Origin: Acetomicrobium flavidum
Lineage (GTDB): Bacteria > Synergistota > Synergistia > Synergistales > Acetomicrobiaceae
NCBI RefSeq assembly: GCF_900129645.1
Contig: NZ_FSQZ01000001.1
Span: 124,001 to 188,000, forward strand
Direction of reading: 5' to 3'
DNA length: 64,000 bases
Part shown: positions 1 through 9,390 of the stretch, in pieces
Layout of the letters: every line of letters begins with the position of its first letter
How positions within the stretch are numbered: position 1 is the first letter of the stretch
Position numbers and translations under genes: made by a program
Notes under the pieces: model-generated
What the model was told of the DNA's origin: nothing
Seen by the model: the letters and a program-made list of their open reading frames with translations, nothing else
The model's database searches: none

Positions 1-861
1 GATTGCCGCCGCGACTTCATCTCCCACTTTAAACTCTAAACTTTTTTCGTCAACATGAGCAATAACTGTTATTTCACTAATTAGCACTTTAGCATTATTG
101 CCATCAATGGACGTCAATTTTCCCTTAAGAATGTTGGCCTGACCTATGAAGTCGGCAACGAAAAGGGAAGTGGGGTTCGTATAAAGCTCAAATGGCGTCG
201 CTATCTGTTCAACCTTGCCCCCGTTTAAGACGGCAATCCTGTCTGCCAGAGCTAATGCTTCCTTTTGGTCGTGGGTAACATAAACGCAAGTGATCCCAAG
301 GCGCTTCTGTAAGCTGCGAATTTCAGAGCGCATGTAAATTCGAAGCTTCGCATCGAGGTTGGACAACGGTTCGTCCATCAGCAGCACCTGAGGATTAATA
401 ACCAATACCCTTGCCAAGGCAACTCTTTGCTGTTCTCCGCCCGAAAGCTGATTTGGGAATCGGTCTTCTATTCCACCTAAGCTTACCGTTTCGAGGGCCT
501 CTGCGACACGCCTAACAATCTCTCCAGTCGGCAACTTCCTGATCTTAAGGCCATAAGCGATATTGTCAAATACAGTCATATGGGGAAATAAGGCATAGTT
601 TTGAAACACAAAACCTATGTTTCGTTTGTTCGCCGCTATGCTCGTTACGTCATGTTTGCCGATGAAGACTTGTCCTTCTGTGGGCGTCTCAAAGCCTGCA
701 ATCATGCGCAGGATGGTGGTCTTTCCGCATCCTGACGGCCCAAGCAAAGTTATAAGTTCACCTGCATTAATCTGAAGATTAACGTCGTCTACCGCCTTAA
801 AGGCTGCTTCGCCACTATTAAATATTTTGGTCAAATGCTTAAGACAAATGGGAACGGACAA
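1..861 (-). CDS. ABC transporter ATP-binding protein, iron(III)/polyamine type (partial)
   Basis: This is the ATPase of an importer of the PotA/FbpC type; the gene runs off the left edge of the window. Reading the minus strand from a TTG at 861 gives an open frame of 287 codons. Walker A is GPSGCGKTT, the signature is LSGGEQQRVALARVL, Walker B is VLLMDEP followed by the D-loop SNLDAKL, and the switch histidine is in THDQKEAL. The residues after about 235 resemble the start of a TOBE-type C-terminal domain. A GGGGGA ribosome-binding site lies 7 bases before the TTG, and the start is one base after the permease stop codon, so it belongs to the same operon. The substrate is inferred from the neighbouring binding protein. 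Confidence 0.9.
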   Translation of the reverse strand, partial: MSVPICLKHLTKIFNSGEAAFKAVDDVNLQINAGELITLLGPSGCGKTTILRMIAGFETPTEGQVFIGKHDVTSIAANKRNIGFVFQNYALFPHMTVFDNIAYGLKIRKLPTGEIVRRVAEALETVSLGGIEDRFPNQLSGGEQQRVALARVLVINPQVLLMDEPLSNLDAKLRIYMRSEIRSLQKRLGITCVYVTHDQKEALALADRIAVLNGGKVEQIATPFELYTNPTSLFVADFIGQANILKGKLTSIDGNNAKVLISEITVIAHVDEKSLEFKVGDEVAAAI

Positions 862-862
862 T

Positions 863-2542
863 TTATATCCCCCTTTGCCACTTGAGGTTAGGATAAAGCG
901 CCTCGAAAAGCAACCTTATAACCCACATGGCCATGGCAACGATCAGTATCAGGACCACGGAGAAGGCCGCTGCCTGGGCAAAAAGCAGCTCTGTAATGCA
1001 TTCAAGTATACGTACTGTCAGCAAGCTCAATCGTACCGAGACCAAAAATATCGTAGCACTTATAGCGGTCATCGAGACCACGAACAAATATTGAGTCCCG
1101 GTTATGATCGCCGGTGTAATCAAGGGCACCGTTACCTTTCTAAATGTAGTCAACTTCGAAGCGCCCAAGTTTAGCGACGCTTCTTCTAGTGAGGTATCTA
1201 TTTGCTTTAGCGTTGCCGTCGTAGCCCTTATTCCGGTTGCATCATATCTCGATACGCATAGTGCCACTATGATCGCCATGGTGCCGGTAAGCATAATAGG
1301 GCCTGAGCTAAATGCAATGGCGTAAGCGATGCCTACGACTGTCCCAGGCAATACATAATTAAGCAGGGATACGAACTCCAAGGCCTTTCGTCCGGGCAGT
1401 TCATGTCTGTTTACGAGATAACCTATTACGACTCCCACCGCGCCTCCCATAACGGTCGAGACCAGGGCAATTGTCACGGTATCTTTCACGGCCTTTCGTC
1501 CCACGGTAAAGACGTATACGTAATTTTCAAGGGTTAGGCTGTTATCCACTCCCCAAACTTTGATAAGGGACCCAAGAAATATAATGGAATACAAGAACAT
1601 GATGAACAAAGAAATGAGAGAGATTACAGCTAGCATCACGACTTCGGCAAACGTACCGGCGCCTTTGGGTTTGGAACGGGCTCCTGCTTTGCCTGACACG
1701 GTAACGTAATATCGGCTTTCTACCCAATAATGCTGAAGCAAGTATACAATCAGGGCGGGAACGAGCAGTGCAAAGGATATAGCGGCTCCTCCTTGCATAT
1801 CGTACATTCCCGTTATTTGCATGTAAGCTTGCGTCGTTAACACAGGAAAGGTATGTCCTGCCATGACAAGTGGAGTTGCAAAATCCGCAAGCGAGCTTCC
1901 AAAGAGCAGCAAAAACGAGTTTGCAAGCCCCGGTATGCTCAAAGGCAACGTCACCGTGCAAAAGGCCTGCCACGGGGTACTCCCCATGCTCATGGCTGCG
2001 TCTTCAAGGTTTGGGTCTATAGCTTCAAGCACTGCCGTAAGCGTCAGGAATGCCACCGGAAAGTAGGTCAAAGTTTCTGCTATCCAGGTCCCAAGGAATC
2101 CATAAATGTTAAAATCGGGCATGTGAAGCAGCTTAAGCAACAATCCGTTTGGCCCCAGCACCATGGTTAAGGCAATGCTGCTGGTAAAAGGCGGGGATAC
2201 GAAGGGAAGCACGATGATTGCGCGTAAAAACCACTTGACGATTTTGGGCAGTTCAATCCTCGTAACTGAAAAGGCAAACAAAAACCCCAGGGCCGTTCCG
2301 CCGAATCCTACCGCTGAAGCCAGAACCATGCTGTTTACGAAGGCTTTTTTATTGTACCAACTGCCAAATACCTTACTTAAAATCGCCAAGCTCAATTTGC
2401 CATCGGCAAAAAACACTAGATAAATCAGCCGCACTAGCGGATACAAGACAAAGAGGCCTAAGAATATCCATATCCCAAGCCATAAAACCACCAGCGCGGC
2501 ATCTGGTTTTTGAATTATCCCCTTTTTACTGAAGTACCTCAT
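863..2542 (-). CDS. ABC transporter permease, fused double-domain, iron(III) type
   Basis: A 559-residue membrane protein made of two tandem binding-protein-dependent permease domains, each with about six transmembrane segments, as in the FbpB/AfuB/ThiP families. Each half carries an EAA-type cytoplasmic loop: EDAAMSMGSTPWQAF in the N-terminal half, near residue 180, and EEASLNLGASKLTTF in the C-terminal half, near residue 455. Such loops contact the ATPase. The start overlaps the end of the upstream binding-protein gene by 17 bases and the stop lies next to the ATPase start, so three genes form one operon on the minus strand. Iron(III) is the likeliest substrate, but thiamine, phosphonate or other oxyanion systems share this architecture. 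Confidence 0.88.
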   Translation of the reverse strand: MRYFSKKGIIQKPDAALVVLWLGIWIFLGLFVLYPLVRLIYLVFFADGKLSLAILSKVFGSWYNKKAFVNSMVLASAVGFGGTALGFLFAFSVTRIELPKIVKWFLRAIIVLPFVSPPFTSSIALTMVLGPNGLLLKLLHMPDFNIYGFLGTWIAETLTYFPVAFLTLTAVLEAIDPNLEDAAMSMGSTPWQAFCTVTLPLSIPGLANSFLLLFGSSLADFATPLVMAGHTFPVLTTQAYMQITGMYDMQGGAAISFALLVPALIVYLLQHYWVESRYYVTVSGKAGARSKPKGAGTFAEVVMLAVISLISLFIMFLYSIIFLGSLIKVWGVDNSLTLENYVYVFTVGRKAVKDTVTIALVSTVMGGAVGVVIGYLVNRHELPGRKALEFVSLLNYVLPGTVVGIAYAIAFSSGPIMLTGTMAIIVALCVSRYDATGIRATTATLKQIDTSLEEASLNLGASKLTTFRKVTVPLITPAIITGTQYLFVVSMTAISATIFLVSVRLSLLTVRILECITELLFAQAAAFSVVLILIVAMAMWVIRLLFEALYPNLKWQRGI

Positions 2543-3536
2543 TTATCCATCGTTCGACGAGGCGATCGCGATTTTTACCCGCCCACTCGACGTCCAAGGG
2601 CAGAACCTTTATTTTTGATATATCTAAAGCCGGATCGGAAACCGGCACGTTAGGATTGCTCGGTATCAAGTTGATATCGTTTTCCTCGTATAGTTTCTGC
2701 ATCCTTTCTGTGGAGGCCCAATCCAAGAACCTCTTGGCAAGATCCAGGTGTTTGGCGCCCCTGACCAAGCCCATTGCCTCTATGCCAGCAACGACGCCTT
2801 CCTTGGGATAGCTTATGACTACGTCGTAACCCTTCTTTTGCATCTCCAGGGCATCGACCAAAAAGAATATACCGCCCGCTGCCTGTCCTCTAGCTATGGG
2901 AAGCGCTCCCCCTGCGCCGCTTTTGGTATAAAGCTGGATGTTTTGGCTTAAGGCCTTTTCGTATTTATAAGCCTTATCCTCTCCCATGGCTTGTATGACG
3001 CTTAGTAACCTGTACATTCCCGTGCCGGAAGTCCTTGGGTCGGCCATTTGAAGCTGCCCCTTATATACGGGGTTTAACAGATCCTGCCAAGACGAGGGCG
3101 GATTTAAGTTGTGGTCTTTCAAAAACTTCTTATTGAACATGAAACAAATGGGATCAATGGCCACGCCTGTCCAGTAGCCCTTTGGATCTTTGAAGGCATC
3201 GGGAATCTTTTCTGCGCCCTTCGGCCTGTAAGGATCAAACAATCCCTTTTGAACACCGTCTACAAACGCCTCGGCCATATTGCCGAACACCACGTCAACC
3301 TGAGGGTTGTTTTTTTCTGCCTCAAGCCTTGCCTGAACTTCTCCCGACGAGAACCTCATCCAGTTTACTTTGATGCCCGTATCCTTCGTGAAGGCACTGA
3401 ATATGGCATTAGCGTAGCGCTCGGACCATATGGTGTAAGCATTGAGCTGCTCTTTTTCCGCATGGGCAGAACTGGCCGTAAACAGGCCTAAAAATGCAAT
3501 TAAAACAACCGCAACTAAACGTCCGTAACCTTTCAT
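2526..3536 (-). CDS. ABC transporter substrate-binding protein, iron(III)/AfuA-like
   Basis: A secreted binding protein of about 336 residues. The start is placed at the ATG encoding MKGYGRLVAVV, because a run of G residues (GGGGGG) lies 6 bases before it; an upstream in-frame ATG has no such site. A signal peptide is clear: positive start, hydrophobic core to about residue 22, then an Ala-X-Ala type site (SSAHA). The mature part starts with LNAYTIWSERYANAIFSAF and contains VDVVFGNMAEAF and DPRTSGTG, typical of the type II periplasmic family that includes FbpA/AfuA. Ligand residues cannot be assigned from sequence alone. It is the first gene of the iron-type operon, and its stop overlaps the permease start. 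Confidence 0.85.
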   Translation of the reverse strand: MKGYGRLVAVVLIAFLGLFTASSAHAEKEQLNAYTIWSERYANAIFSAFTKDTGIKVNWMRFSSGEVQARLEAEKNNPQVDVVFGNMAEAFVDGVQKGLFDPYRPKGAEKIPDAFKDPKGYWTGVAIDPICFMFNKKFLKDHNLNPPSSWQDLLNPVYKGQLQMADPRTSGTGMYRLLSVIQAMGEDKAYKYEKALSQNIQLYTKSGAGGALPIARGQAAGGIFFLVDALEMQKKGYDVVISYPKEGVVAGIEAMGLVRGAKHLDLAKRFLDWASTERMQKLYEENDINLIPSNPNVPVSDPALDISKIKVLPLDVEWAGKNRDRLVERWINEVLQ

Positions 3537-3600
3537 CTTTGACCCCCCCTTACTTCCCATAATCCTGATTTTAATCTAGACACAAGGAGGTCCGCTGCCT

Positions 3601-3639
3601 ATATCCAGATATGCCCATCATTCGGGCAATTCTGGATAT
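3601..3639. repeat. Strong intergenic hairpin between two ABC operons
   Basis: An inverted repeat forms a 16-pair stem with two adjacent mismatches and a 7-base loop. The outer arms are ATATCCAGA and TCTGGATAT and the inner arms TGCCC and GGGCA. It is followed by a second small hairpin (GCTTT/AAAGC) at 3640-3655. It lies between the last gene of the peptide importer and the first gene of the iron-type importer on the minus strand. Neither strand has a T-run after the stem, so it is not a classical intrinsic terminator. It may instead protect an mRNA end or be a dispersed palindrome. Confidence 0.6.
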
Positions 3640-3656
3640 GCTTTCCGCTTAAAGCA

Positions 3657-4616
3657 TCAAGAATAAAGGTGACATCTACACATATGTCCAGGCGAGATCT
3701 CGACCTCTTGGGGGTCTTTTTTTGCGCATATATCCTTTGCTTGTACGCATCTAGTGTGAAACAGGCAACCCTTTGGAAGGTTGACGGGGCTTGGAATCTC
3801 TCCTCGCGGTATCATGCGGACCCTTTTGCCCTTCCCCACGCTTGGGATGGCCTCTAGCAGGCTAACGGTGTAGGGATGCTTGGGCCTGGAAAATATATCG
3901 TCTTTCGACCCAATCTCCATAATTTTGCCAAGATACATCACTGCCACATGGGAGGCCATGTAATCTACCACGGCAAGGTTATGGGTTATAAACAAATAGG
4001 TCAAGTCAAAGTTTTCCTTAAGTTCGCACAGTAAAGCCAGCGTCCTTGCCTGAACAGATACATCAAGTGCGGACGTAGGTTCGTCTAGGACTAAAAATTT
4101 GGGCCTTAGGACCAAAGCCCTGGCTATTGCTATCCTTTGGCGTTGCCCTCCGGAAAACTCATGGGGATAGCGAAACATATGCTCCTCGCGCAAGCCGACG
4201 CATTCCAGTATCTCCTTGATCCTCAAATATATCTCCTCTGCGGAAAGTTTGTAATGAATCTTCAAACCCTCTCCCACGATATCCTTTATTAACTTTCTCG
4301 GATGCAGTGAGTTGTAAGGGTCTTGCTGAACAATCTGCATCTGTTTTCTATATTTGATCATATCTTTGGATTTAAGCGAAGTTATGTCTTGGCCGTCGAA
4401 AAAGACCTTTCCGGAGGTTGGATCGATCAATTTAAGTATCACTCGACCAAGCGTGCTTTTACCAGAGCCTGATTCGCCGACGACGGCAAATATCACACCC
4501 TTAGGAATTTCCAAAGAGATGCCGTTAATCGCTTTAACCTGAAGCGGCTTCGACAGCATTGACTTCTTAATTTCAAAGTATTTTTTGAGATTTTCGACCT
4601 TTATCAAGGCTTCCAA
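3657..4616 (-). CDS. dppF: Peptide/nickel ABC transporter ATP-binding protein (DppF/OppF-like)
   Basis: A 319-residue ATPase of a dipeptide/oligopeptide importer. Walker A is GESGSGKST, the signature is FSGGQRQRIAIARAL, and Walker B is [14 protein letters not shown]. The C-terminal oligopeptide-transporter extension is present, with the cysteine-rich ending CLFHTRC...CAKKDP that in this family can bind an iron-sulfur cluster. The start is 2 bases after the stop of the partner ATPase. It is the last gene of the five-gene peptide transport operon. Confidence 0.92.
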   Translation of the reverse strand: MEALIKVENLKKYFEIKKSMLSKPLQVKAINGISLEIPKGVIFAVVGESGSGKSTLGRVILKLIDPTSGKVFFDGQDITSLKSKDMIKYRKQMQIVQQDPYNSLHPRKLIKDIVGEGLKIHYKLSAEEIYLRIKEILECVGLREEHMFRYPHEFSGGQRQRIAIARALVLRPKFLVLDEPTSALDVSVQARTLALLCELKENFDLTYLFITHNLAVVDYMASHVAVMYLGKIMEIGSKDDIFSRPKHPYTVSLLEAIPSVGKGKRVRMIPRGEIPSPVNLPKGCLFHTRCVQAKDICAKKDPQEVEISPGHMCRCHLYS

Positions 4617-4618
4617 GC

Positions 4619-5596
4619 CTAACCCTCCTTAGAGTCGTCGGAATATAGATGGCATGCGACGAAATGGTCCGGTTTTACTTCCCTAAGATCGGGGAGCTCT
4701 ACGCGACATCTGTCGAAACAAAATTCGCATCTGGGATGAAACCTGCATCCAGGAGGAGGAGAGACGAGGTCCGGAACAGAACCTGGGATGCCCCTTAAAA
4801 CCTTTGAAGCTCCTATGATTGGTATGGAATTGATAAGACCCTTGCTGTAGGGGTGCAGGGGGCTTTGAAAGACCTCCTGCGAATCGGATACCTCTATGAC
4901 GTTTCCGGCGTACATCACCGTTATCCTATCGCAAAACTCGGAAGCTATTCCAAGGTCGTGGGTTATCAAGATGACGGCATTTTTCCCCATCCTAACTAGC
5001 TCATCTAGCAGTTGAAGTATCTGTGCCTGAATTGTGACGTCTAATGCAGACGTAGGTTCGTCAGCGATCAAGAGTTTAGGTTTTACCGCAAGCGCCATAG
5101 CTATCATCACCCGCTGGGCCATGCCGCCGCTCAATTCGTGGGGATAGAGCTCCATGGACCTCTTCCAATCGAGACCCACCATCTCAAGGCTTTCAGGTAC
5201 TTTTTTATAAGCTTCATCCATACTAATATCGTTGCTGTGAGCAATTGCTTCCGCTATTTGAAATCCCACTTTAAAGACAGGGTTAAGGGCAGATACGGGC
5301 TCTTGAAAGATCATGGAGATCTTTTTGCCGCGAACCGACTTGTCCATCTCTTCTTCCGACATCTTCAAGAGGTCTAACCCCTCAAATACTATCTCGCCAT
5401 CCGTTATCTCTCCAGGAGGATCTATGAGCCTCATTATAGAAAGAGCGGACACGGACTTACCGCAACCCGTTTCCCCAACTATGCCTAAGCGTTCCTCTTC
5501 GTTAAGCCATAGCCTTACTCCATTAAGCGCTTTGATAGTTCCCCTGTAGGTATGAAACATGACCCGCAAATCTGAGACATCAAGTAGCCTCTTCAT
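4619..5596 (-). CDS. dppD: Peptide/nickel ABC transporter ATP-binding protein (DppD/OppD-like)
   Basis: This is the second ATPase of the peptide importer, about 325 residues. The start at 5596 ([12 protein letters not shown]) is preferred because AGGAGG lies 9 bases upstream; a longer reading from 5650 overlaps the permease gene and has no such site. Walker A is GETGCGKSV, the signature is [15 protein letters not shown], and Walker B is [14 protein letters not shown]. The C-terminal tail has the family's cysteine pattern ([14 protein letters not shown]). It pairs with the downstream ATPase to form the nucleotide-binding heterodimer. Confidence 0.92.
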   Translation of the reverse strand: MKRLLDVSDLRVMFHTYRGTIKALNGVRLWLNEEERLGIVGETGCGKSVSALSIMRLIDPPGEITDGEIVFEGLDLLKMSEEEMDKSVRGKKISMIFQEPVSALNPVFKVGFQIAEAIAHSNDISMDEAYKKVPESLEMVGLDWKRSMELYPHELSGGMAQRVMIAMALAVKPKLLIADEPTSALDVTIQAQILQLLDELVRMGKNAVILITHDLGIASEFCDRITVMYAGNVIEVSDSQEVFQSPLHPYSKGLINSIPIIGASKVLRGIPGSVPDLVSPPPGCRFHPRCEFCFDRCRVELPDLREVKPDHFVACHLYSDDSKEG

Positions 5597-5603
5597 AAAC
5601 CAA

Positions 5604-6491
5604 TTACCTCCTGATCCTCGGGTCCATGATGTCGCGAATGCCGTCGCCAAGCAGATTAAAGCCCAAGACCACCAAGGCTATAAACAGTCCAGGAAAGGTC
5701 GATATCCACCACTGATCGACAAGGTAGCTTCGGCCATCGCTCACTATTGCGCCCCATTCGGGCGTAGGAGGTTGTGCACCCAGTCCCAGAAAGCCTAAAC
5801 CGGCTGCGGTAAGGATGATGGATCCCATCCTCAAAGACAGCTGCACTAAGACGGGAGACATGCACATGGGCAATATATGAAGAAGAAGTATGCGTAGGTT
5901 GCCGGCACCCAATGCCCTTATGGCTTCAATGTATGGCAATGACTTGATCTTCATGGCCTCCGCACGCGATAATCTGGCGATAACGGTCCAACCCACCAGG
6001 GATATGGCTATTATGGCATTAAACACGCCGCGGCCAAGCATAGCCGACAAGGCCATGGCAAGGATGAGGTTGGGGAAGGCCAAGAATATGTCGGTGATCC
6101 TCATCAGTATCTCGTCGATGACGCCACCGAAATAACCTGCCGTAATGCCAACTGCAATCCCTATCGCCCCACTGATGACAGTCACAAGCAAAATGATGCC
6201 CACTTCAATACGGGCACCGTATATCACTCGGCTAAAGATATCCCTTCCGAACTGATCTGTCCCAAATATATGTTCAAAGCTTGGGGAAAGCAGGGCTTGA
6301 GAAAGATCGACCTTCACGGGATCGTAAGGTGCAATTAGGGGAGCAAATACAGCTATCGCTATGAAAAAGACGATGATAACTGTGCCTATCATGGCCAACT
6401 TGTTCTGTCTCCATAGATAAAGAGTATGCTTCCAATCCTCAAGCATAAGTTTGCGCCTTGAAACGACGATATTAGAGCCTTCAGTTTCCAA
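5604..6491 (-). CDS. dppC: Peptide/nickel ABC transporter permease (DppC-like)
   Basis: A 295-residue inner-membrane permease. The N-terminal region before the first membrane segment carries the conserved DppC/OppC pattern (WRQNKLAMIGTVII), and the FGTDQFGRDIFSRVIYGAR segment is typical of this subunit. The EAA loop reads EAIRALGAGNLRILLLHILP. The start is a TTG with AGGAGG 8 bases upstream. It sits between the partner permease and the first ATPase. Confidence 0.92.
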   Translation of the reverse strand: METEGSNIVVSRRKLMLEDWKHTLYLWRQNKLAMIGTVIIVFFIAIAVFAPLIAPYDPVKVDLSQALLSPSFEHIFGTDQFGRDIFSRVIYGARIEVGIILLVTVISGAIGIAVGITAGYFGGVIDEILMRITDIFLAFPNLILAMALSAMLGRGVFNAIIAISLVGWTVIARLSRAEAMKIKSLPYIEAIRALGAGNLRILLLHILPMCMSPVLVQLSLRMGSIILTAAGLGFLGLGAQPPTPEWGAIVSDGRSYLVDQWWISTFPGLFIALVVLGFNLLGDGIRDIMDPRIRR

Positions 6492-6503
6492 AGTACATAC
6501 CTC

Positions 6504-7514
6504 CTAAACTCTCATCCTGGGATCGAGTGCAGCATAAACGATGTCGACCACTAAGTTGACCAGAGAGTAGACCACTGCAACGAATAAAGTGCCTCCCATG
6601 ATGGCGGGGTAATCCAGGAGTAACAGCGAATTTACTATGTATCGACCAAGGCCCGGCCATCCAAATATGGTCTCTGTCAGGACGGCCCCTTCAAGCAGTC
6701 CGCCAAACGTCAATCCTATTATGGTCACTACCGGAATTAACGCGTTGCGCAAGGCATGCCTGTATATCACGAGCTTTCTTCCAATTCCCTTTGCCCTGGC
6801 CGTCCTTATGAAATCCTGCCTCAAGACATCAAGCATGCTGGAACGCATGATCCTTGCGATAGAGGCCGTAGAGGAATACCCGAGCACGACAGCAGGTAGT
6901 ATTATATGCAAAAGAGCATCCTTAAAAGCTCCAAAATCCCCCGCAAGCAATGAGTCCATCAACAAAAGACCCGTTACCCTGGGTGGGACAACGGTGAATA
7001 TGTCCACGCGTCCGCTTCCCGGCAACCAACCCAAATGATAATAAAACAAGATCAACAGCAAAAGCCCGGTCCAAAAGACTGGCATAGATACCCCCAATAT
7101 CGAAAAAACCCTACAGAAGTGATCTATTAGTTTGTTTCTGTGTACTGCCGAAAAAATACCGAGTGGCACCCCCAACAACACGGATATTAAAGCAGCAACT
7201 ATAGCAAGTTCAAGTGTCGCAGGAAAAAACTCGGCTATATCCTTTATGACAGGCCTGTTGCTCTTGATGGACACGCCCAAATCTCCTCTTGCAGCGCCGG
7301 TTATGAAATCTACAAATTGATCGAACAGCGGCTTATCCAGGCCCAATCGTCTTGTCATGTCCTCGACGACATCCAAGGGGGCATTTCCACCCAGGATGGC
7401 TCCAACCGGATCGGCAGGTATTGCCCTCGCCACCACAAACACGACAACGGAAACCCCGAAAAGGACGACGAGCATTAAAAATAGCCTCTTAATGATGAAG
7501 GTTTCAAGCCTCAT
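6504..7514 (-). CDS. dppB: Peptide/nickel ABC transporter permease (DppB-like)
   Basis: A 336-residue permease with the DppB/OppB pattern: an N-terminal membrane anchor (IIKRLFLMLVVLFGVSVVVF), the RAIPADPV segment, and a core of five further helices ending in a short YAALDPRMRV tail. The EAA-like loop reads RTARAKGIGRKLVIYRHALR. It is the first permease of the operon and follows the binding protein after a 96-base gap that holds a long hairpin. Confidence 0.92.
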   Translation of the reverse strand: MRLETFIIKRLFLMLVVLFGVSVVVFVVARAIPADPVGAILGGNAPLDVVEDMTRRLGLDKPLFDQFVDFITGAARGDLGVSIKSNRPVIKDIAEFFPATLELAIVAALISVLLGVPLGIFSAVHRNKLIDHFCRVFSILGVSMPVFWTGLLLLILFYYHLGWLPGSGRVDIFTVVPPRVTGLLLMDSLLAGDFGAFKDALLHIILPAVVLGYSSTASIARIMRSSMLDVLRQDFIRTARAKGIGRKLVIYRHALRNALIPVVTIIGLTFGGLLEGAVLTETIFGWPGLGRYIVNSLLLLDYPAIMGGTLFVAVVYSLVNLVVDIVYAALDPRMRV

Positions 7515-7534
7515 TCAGATTAAACCCCCACAAA

Positions 7535-7580
7535 CTTAAGAAGGGAAGGGAGGGATTTTACAAATCCTTCCCTTCTTAAG
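7535..7580 (-). repeat. Long hairpin between binding-protein gene and dppB
   Basis: Arms CTTAAGAAGGGAAGG and CCTTCCCTTCTTAAG pair perfectly over 15 bases. A further GGATTT/AAATCC pairing extends the stem beyond a 3-base bulge, leaving a very small loop. It lies inside the peptide-transport operon, just after the binding-protein gene on the minus strand. Only a short T-run (TTTG) follows, so it would at most terminate partially. Such structures often stabilise the abundant binding-protein mRNA relative to the downstream transporter genes. Confidence 0.7.
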
Positions 7581-7610
7581 GTTTATTTTAGTAGATAAAT
7601 GTCTTCGCGG

Positions 7611-9200
7611 TCACTTTTTTGTAATTTTCGTGAAATCGAAGGTTATGCTGTAGCCAGTAGCAGCCTCTTCAAACCCCATCACATTGTCCCTTACAACCCA
7701 GAAATCCAAAGGTTGATATAGCATTATAAAGGGGCTCTTTTTTATCCAGTATTCCTGAAGTGTTCTGTAAAGCTCAAGCCTGCGCGCTTGATCAAGTTCT
7801 TGTCCCGCCTTTTCGGCCAGATTAGCGGCGTAATCGTCATACCACATGGTTCTCCAGGCGAGCTGTTTTACCTTATAATTGGCAAACGGCTTTGCCAAAG
7901 CATCGGGATCCGGATAATCTATGCCCCATCCGGCCAAGATCATTTGGTGACCCTGCTGCCTAAATTTAGCGTACATCTCTGAAGCAGGCATAGTCGTGAC
8001 ATTGACCTTTATGCCAACCTCTGCGAGATTTGACTGGATTATAATTGCCTCGTCCGTCCTAATTTGCGTTGGGTTTGTCAAGAGTTCCACCTCGAAGCCA
8101 TTTGAATATCCAGCTTCTTTAAGCAGCTGTTTGGCCTTAGCTAGGTCTTTTTTGTAGGGGTTCATCTCTACATATCCGAAATATCCGATTGGTATGAAGT
8201 TTTGATTGAGTATAGCAAAGCCCTTCATGACTGATTTAATGATGGCGTCATAATCTATGGCGTATTTGATGGCCTGAAGTACGCGCTCATCCTTGAAGGG
8301 CCCCCATTGGGCGTTCATCGCTACGTATTCGTTGGACTGAGACGGCACTGTCACTAATTTTATTCCCTTTTGGGGTGAGTTTTTAAGCTGGGCAGCCTGT
8401 TCCGTAGTTACCCTCCAGGCCACATCGGCGTCGCCTTTTTGAACCAATAAGAACTGGGTTGTAGCTTCAGGAACATCTTTGATGTAGATCTGTTTTATTG
8501 CAGGAATCCCAGCCCAATAGTATTTGTTCGCGCGAAGTAAAATATGGTCATTTCTCTTCCATTCTACTATCTCGTAAGGCCCGGCACCGGCACCTACTGA
8601 TTTATCCAAAAGGTAAGCCTCTCCAAAGTCGCCATTGACCTCGTTTGCCATTACGACTTTTTTGTTTACGATGCCACCCCAAGAACCTCCAAGGATGGAT
8701 AAAATTACGTTGGGAGCAAGAGGCTTGGTCTTTAACACGACCGTATTATCGTCCTGCTTAGCGATAGTTTCTTGCATGTTTTCCTTGGTCAGGCCTATTT
8801 CTTCCAACAACCAGGCAGGGGATTTGTTGATGCTCAAGAGCCTTTGGAAAGAAAAGACCACATCATCGGCCGTCACGGGATCTCCGTTAGAAAAGCGCGC
8901 ATTTTTTCTTAGGTGAAATACGTACTTTGTACCGTTATCTAAGATATCCCACTTTTCAGCCAAGCAAGGAACAGGAGTCAAGACTCCATTAACAGGCTGG
9001 ATCGATGTAAGCCCTGAATAGCCTGCTTCTGTAATCTGCGCCGCAAAAGTTTCATAACAGACGGCAGGATCCAAAGAGATCAGTATTTGAGTATCTGCGG
9101 CAATTACCAATGAGTCTTTAGGCGTCGCTGCAGGAGAGTTAGAGGCAAAGGTAAGAAGGCTTGATAACGCCAGAAACAAAATCATTACCCTTTTCCACAT
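7611..9200 (-). CDS. Peptide ABC transporter substrate-binding protein
   Basis: A 529-residue periplasmic binding protein of solute-binding family 5 (DppA/OppA/NikA). The signal peptide (MWKRVMILFLALSSLLTFA, then SNSPAA) is clear. The mature protein contains the family pattern LAEKWDILDNGTKYVFHLRKNARFSNG near residues 83-110 and a C-terminal region typical of ligand-closing domains (MILAGWGIDYPDPDALAKPF). It is the first gene of the importer operon and lies directly behind a good promoter. The exact ligand (dipeptide, oligopeptide, metal complex) cannot be read from the sequence. Confidence 0.92.
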   Translation of the reverse strand: MWKRVMILFLALSSLLTFASNSPAATPKDSLVIAADTQILISLDPAVCYETFAAQITEAGYSGLTSIQPVNGVLTPVPCLAEKWDILDNGTKYVFHLRKNARFSNGDPVTADDVVFSFQRLLSINKSPAWLLEEIGLTKENMQETIAKQDDNTVVLKTKPLAPNVILSILGGSWGGIVNKKVVMANEVNGDFGEAYLLDKSVGAGAGPYEIVEWKRNDHILLRANKYYWAGIPAIKQIYIKDVPEATTQFLLVQKGDADVAWRVTTEQAAQLKNSPQKGIKLVTVPSQSNEYVAMNAQWGPFKDERVLQAIKYAIDYDAIIKSVMKGFAILNQNFIPIGYFGYVEMNPYKKDLAKAKQLLKEAGYSNGFEVELLTNPTQIRTDEAIIIQSNLAEVGIKVNVTTMPASEMYAKFRQQGHQMILAGWGIDYPDPDALAKPFANYKVKQLAWRTMWYDDYAANLAEKAGQELDQARRLELYRTLQEYWIKKSPFIMLYQPLDFWVVRDNVMGFEEAATGYSITFDFTKITKK

Positions 9201-9231
9201 ATATATACCCCCTCTTTAATCGGTTACCGAA

Positions 9232-9261
9232 ATTCTAGCAAGATCTATACTGCGTTGTCAA
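9232..9261 (-). promoter_or_regulatory. Sigma-70-type promoter for peptide importer operon
   Basis: On the minus strand TTGACA (9256-9261) is followed after 18 bases by TAGAAT (9232-9237), about 30 bases before the binding-protein start codon. Both hexamers are near consensus. Confidence 0.65.
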
Positions 9262-9304
9262 AAATTTTAATACTAAATCTCAAATGCAACGAAGCAGTAA
9301 TCGT

Positions 9305-9358
9305 ATATAAAAGACGGCTTTTGTGCCCAGCTGCCGGGTATCTCACAAAAGCCGTCTT
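9305..9358 (-). terminator. Intrinsic terminator after the amidohydrolase gene
   Basis: On the minus strand arms AAGACGGCTTTTGTG and CACAAAAGCCGTCTT pair perfectly and are followed by TTATATA. It separates the abgT-amidohydrolase pair from the promoter of the peptide importer. Confidence 0.85.
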
Positions 9359-9390
9359 AAGTTATGATACAAGGAATATTTTTAATAGCA

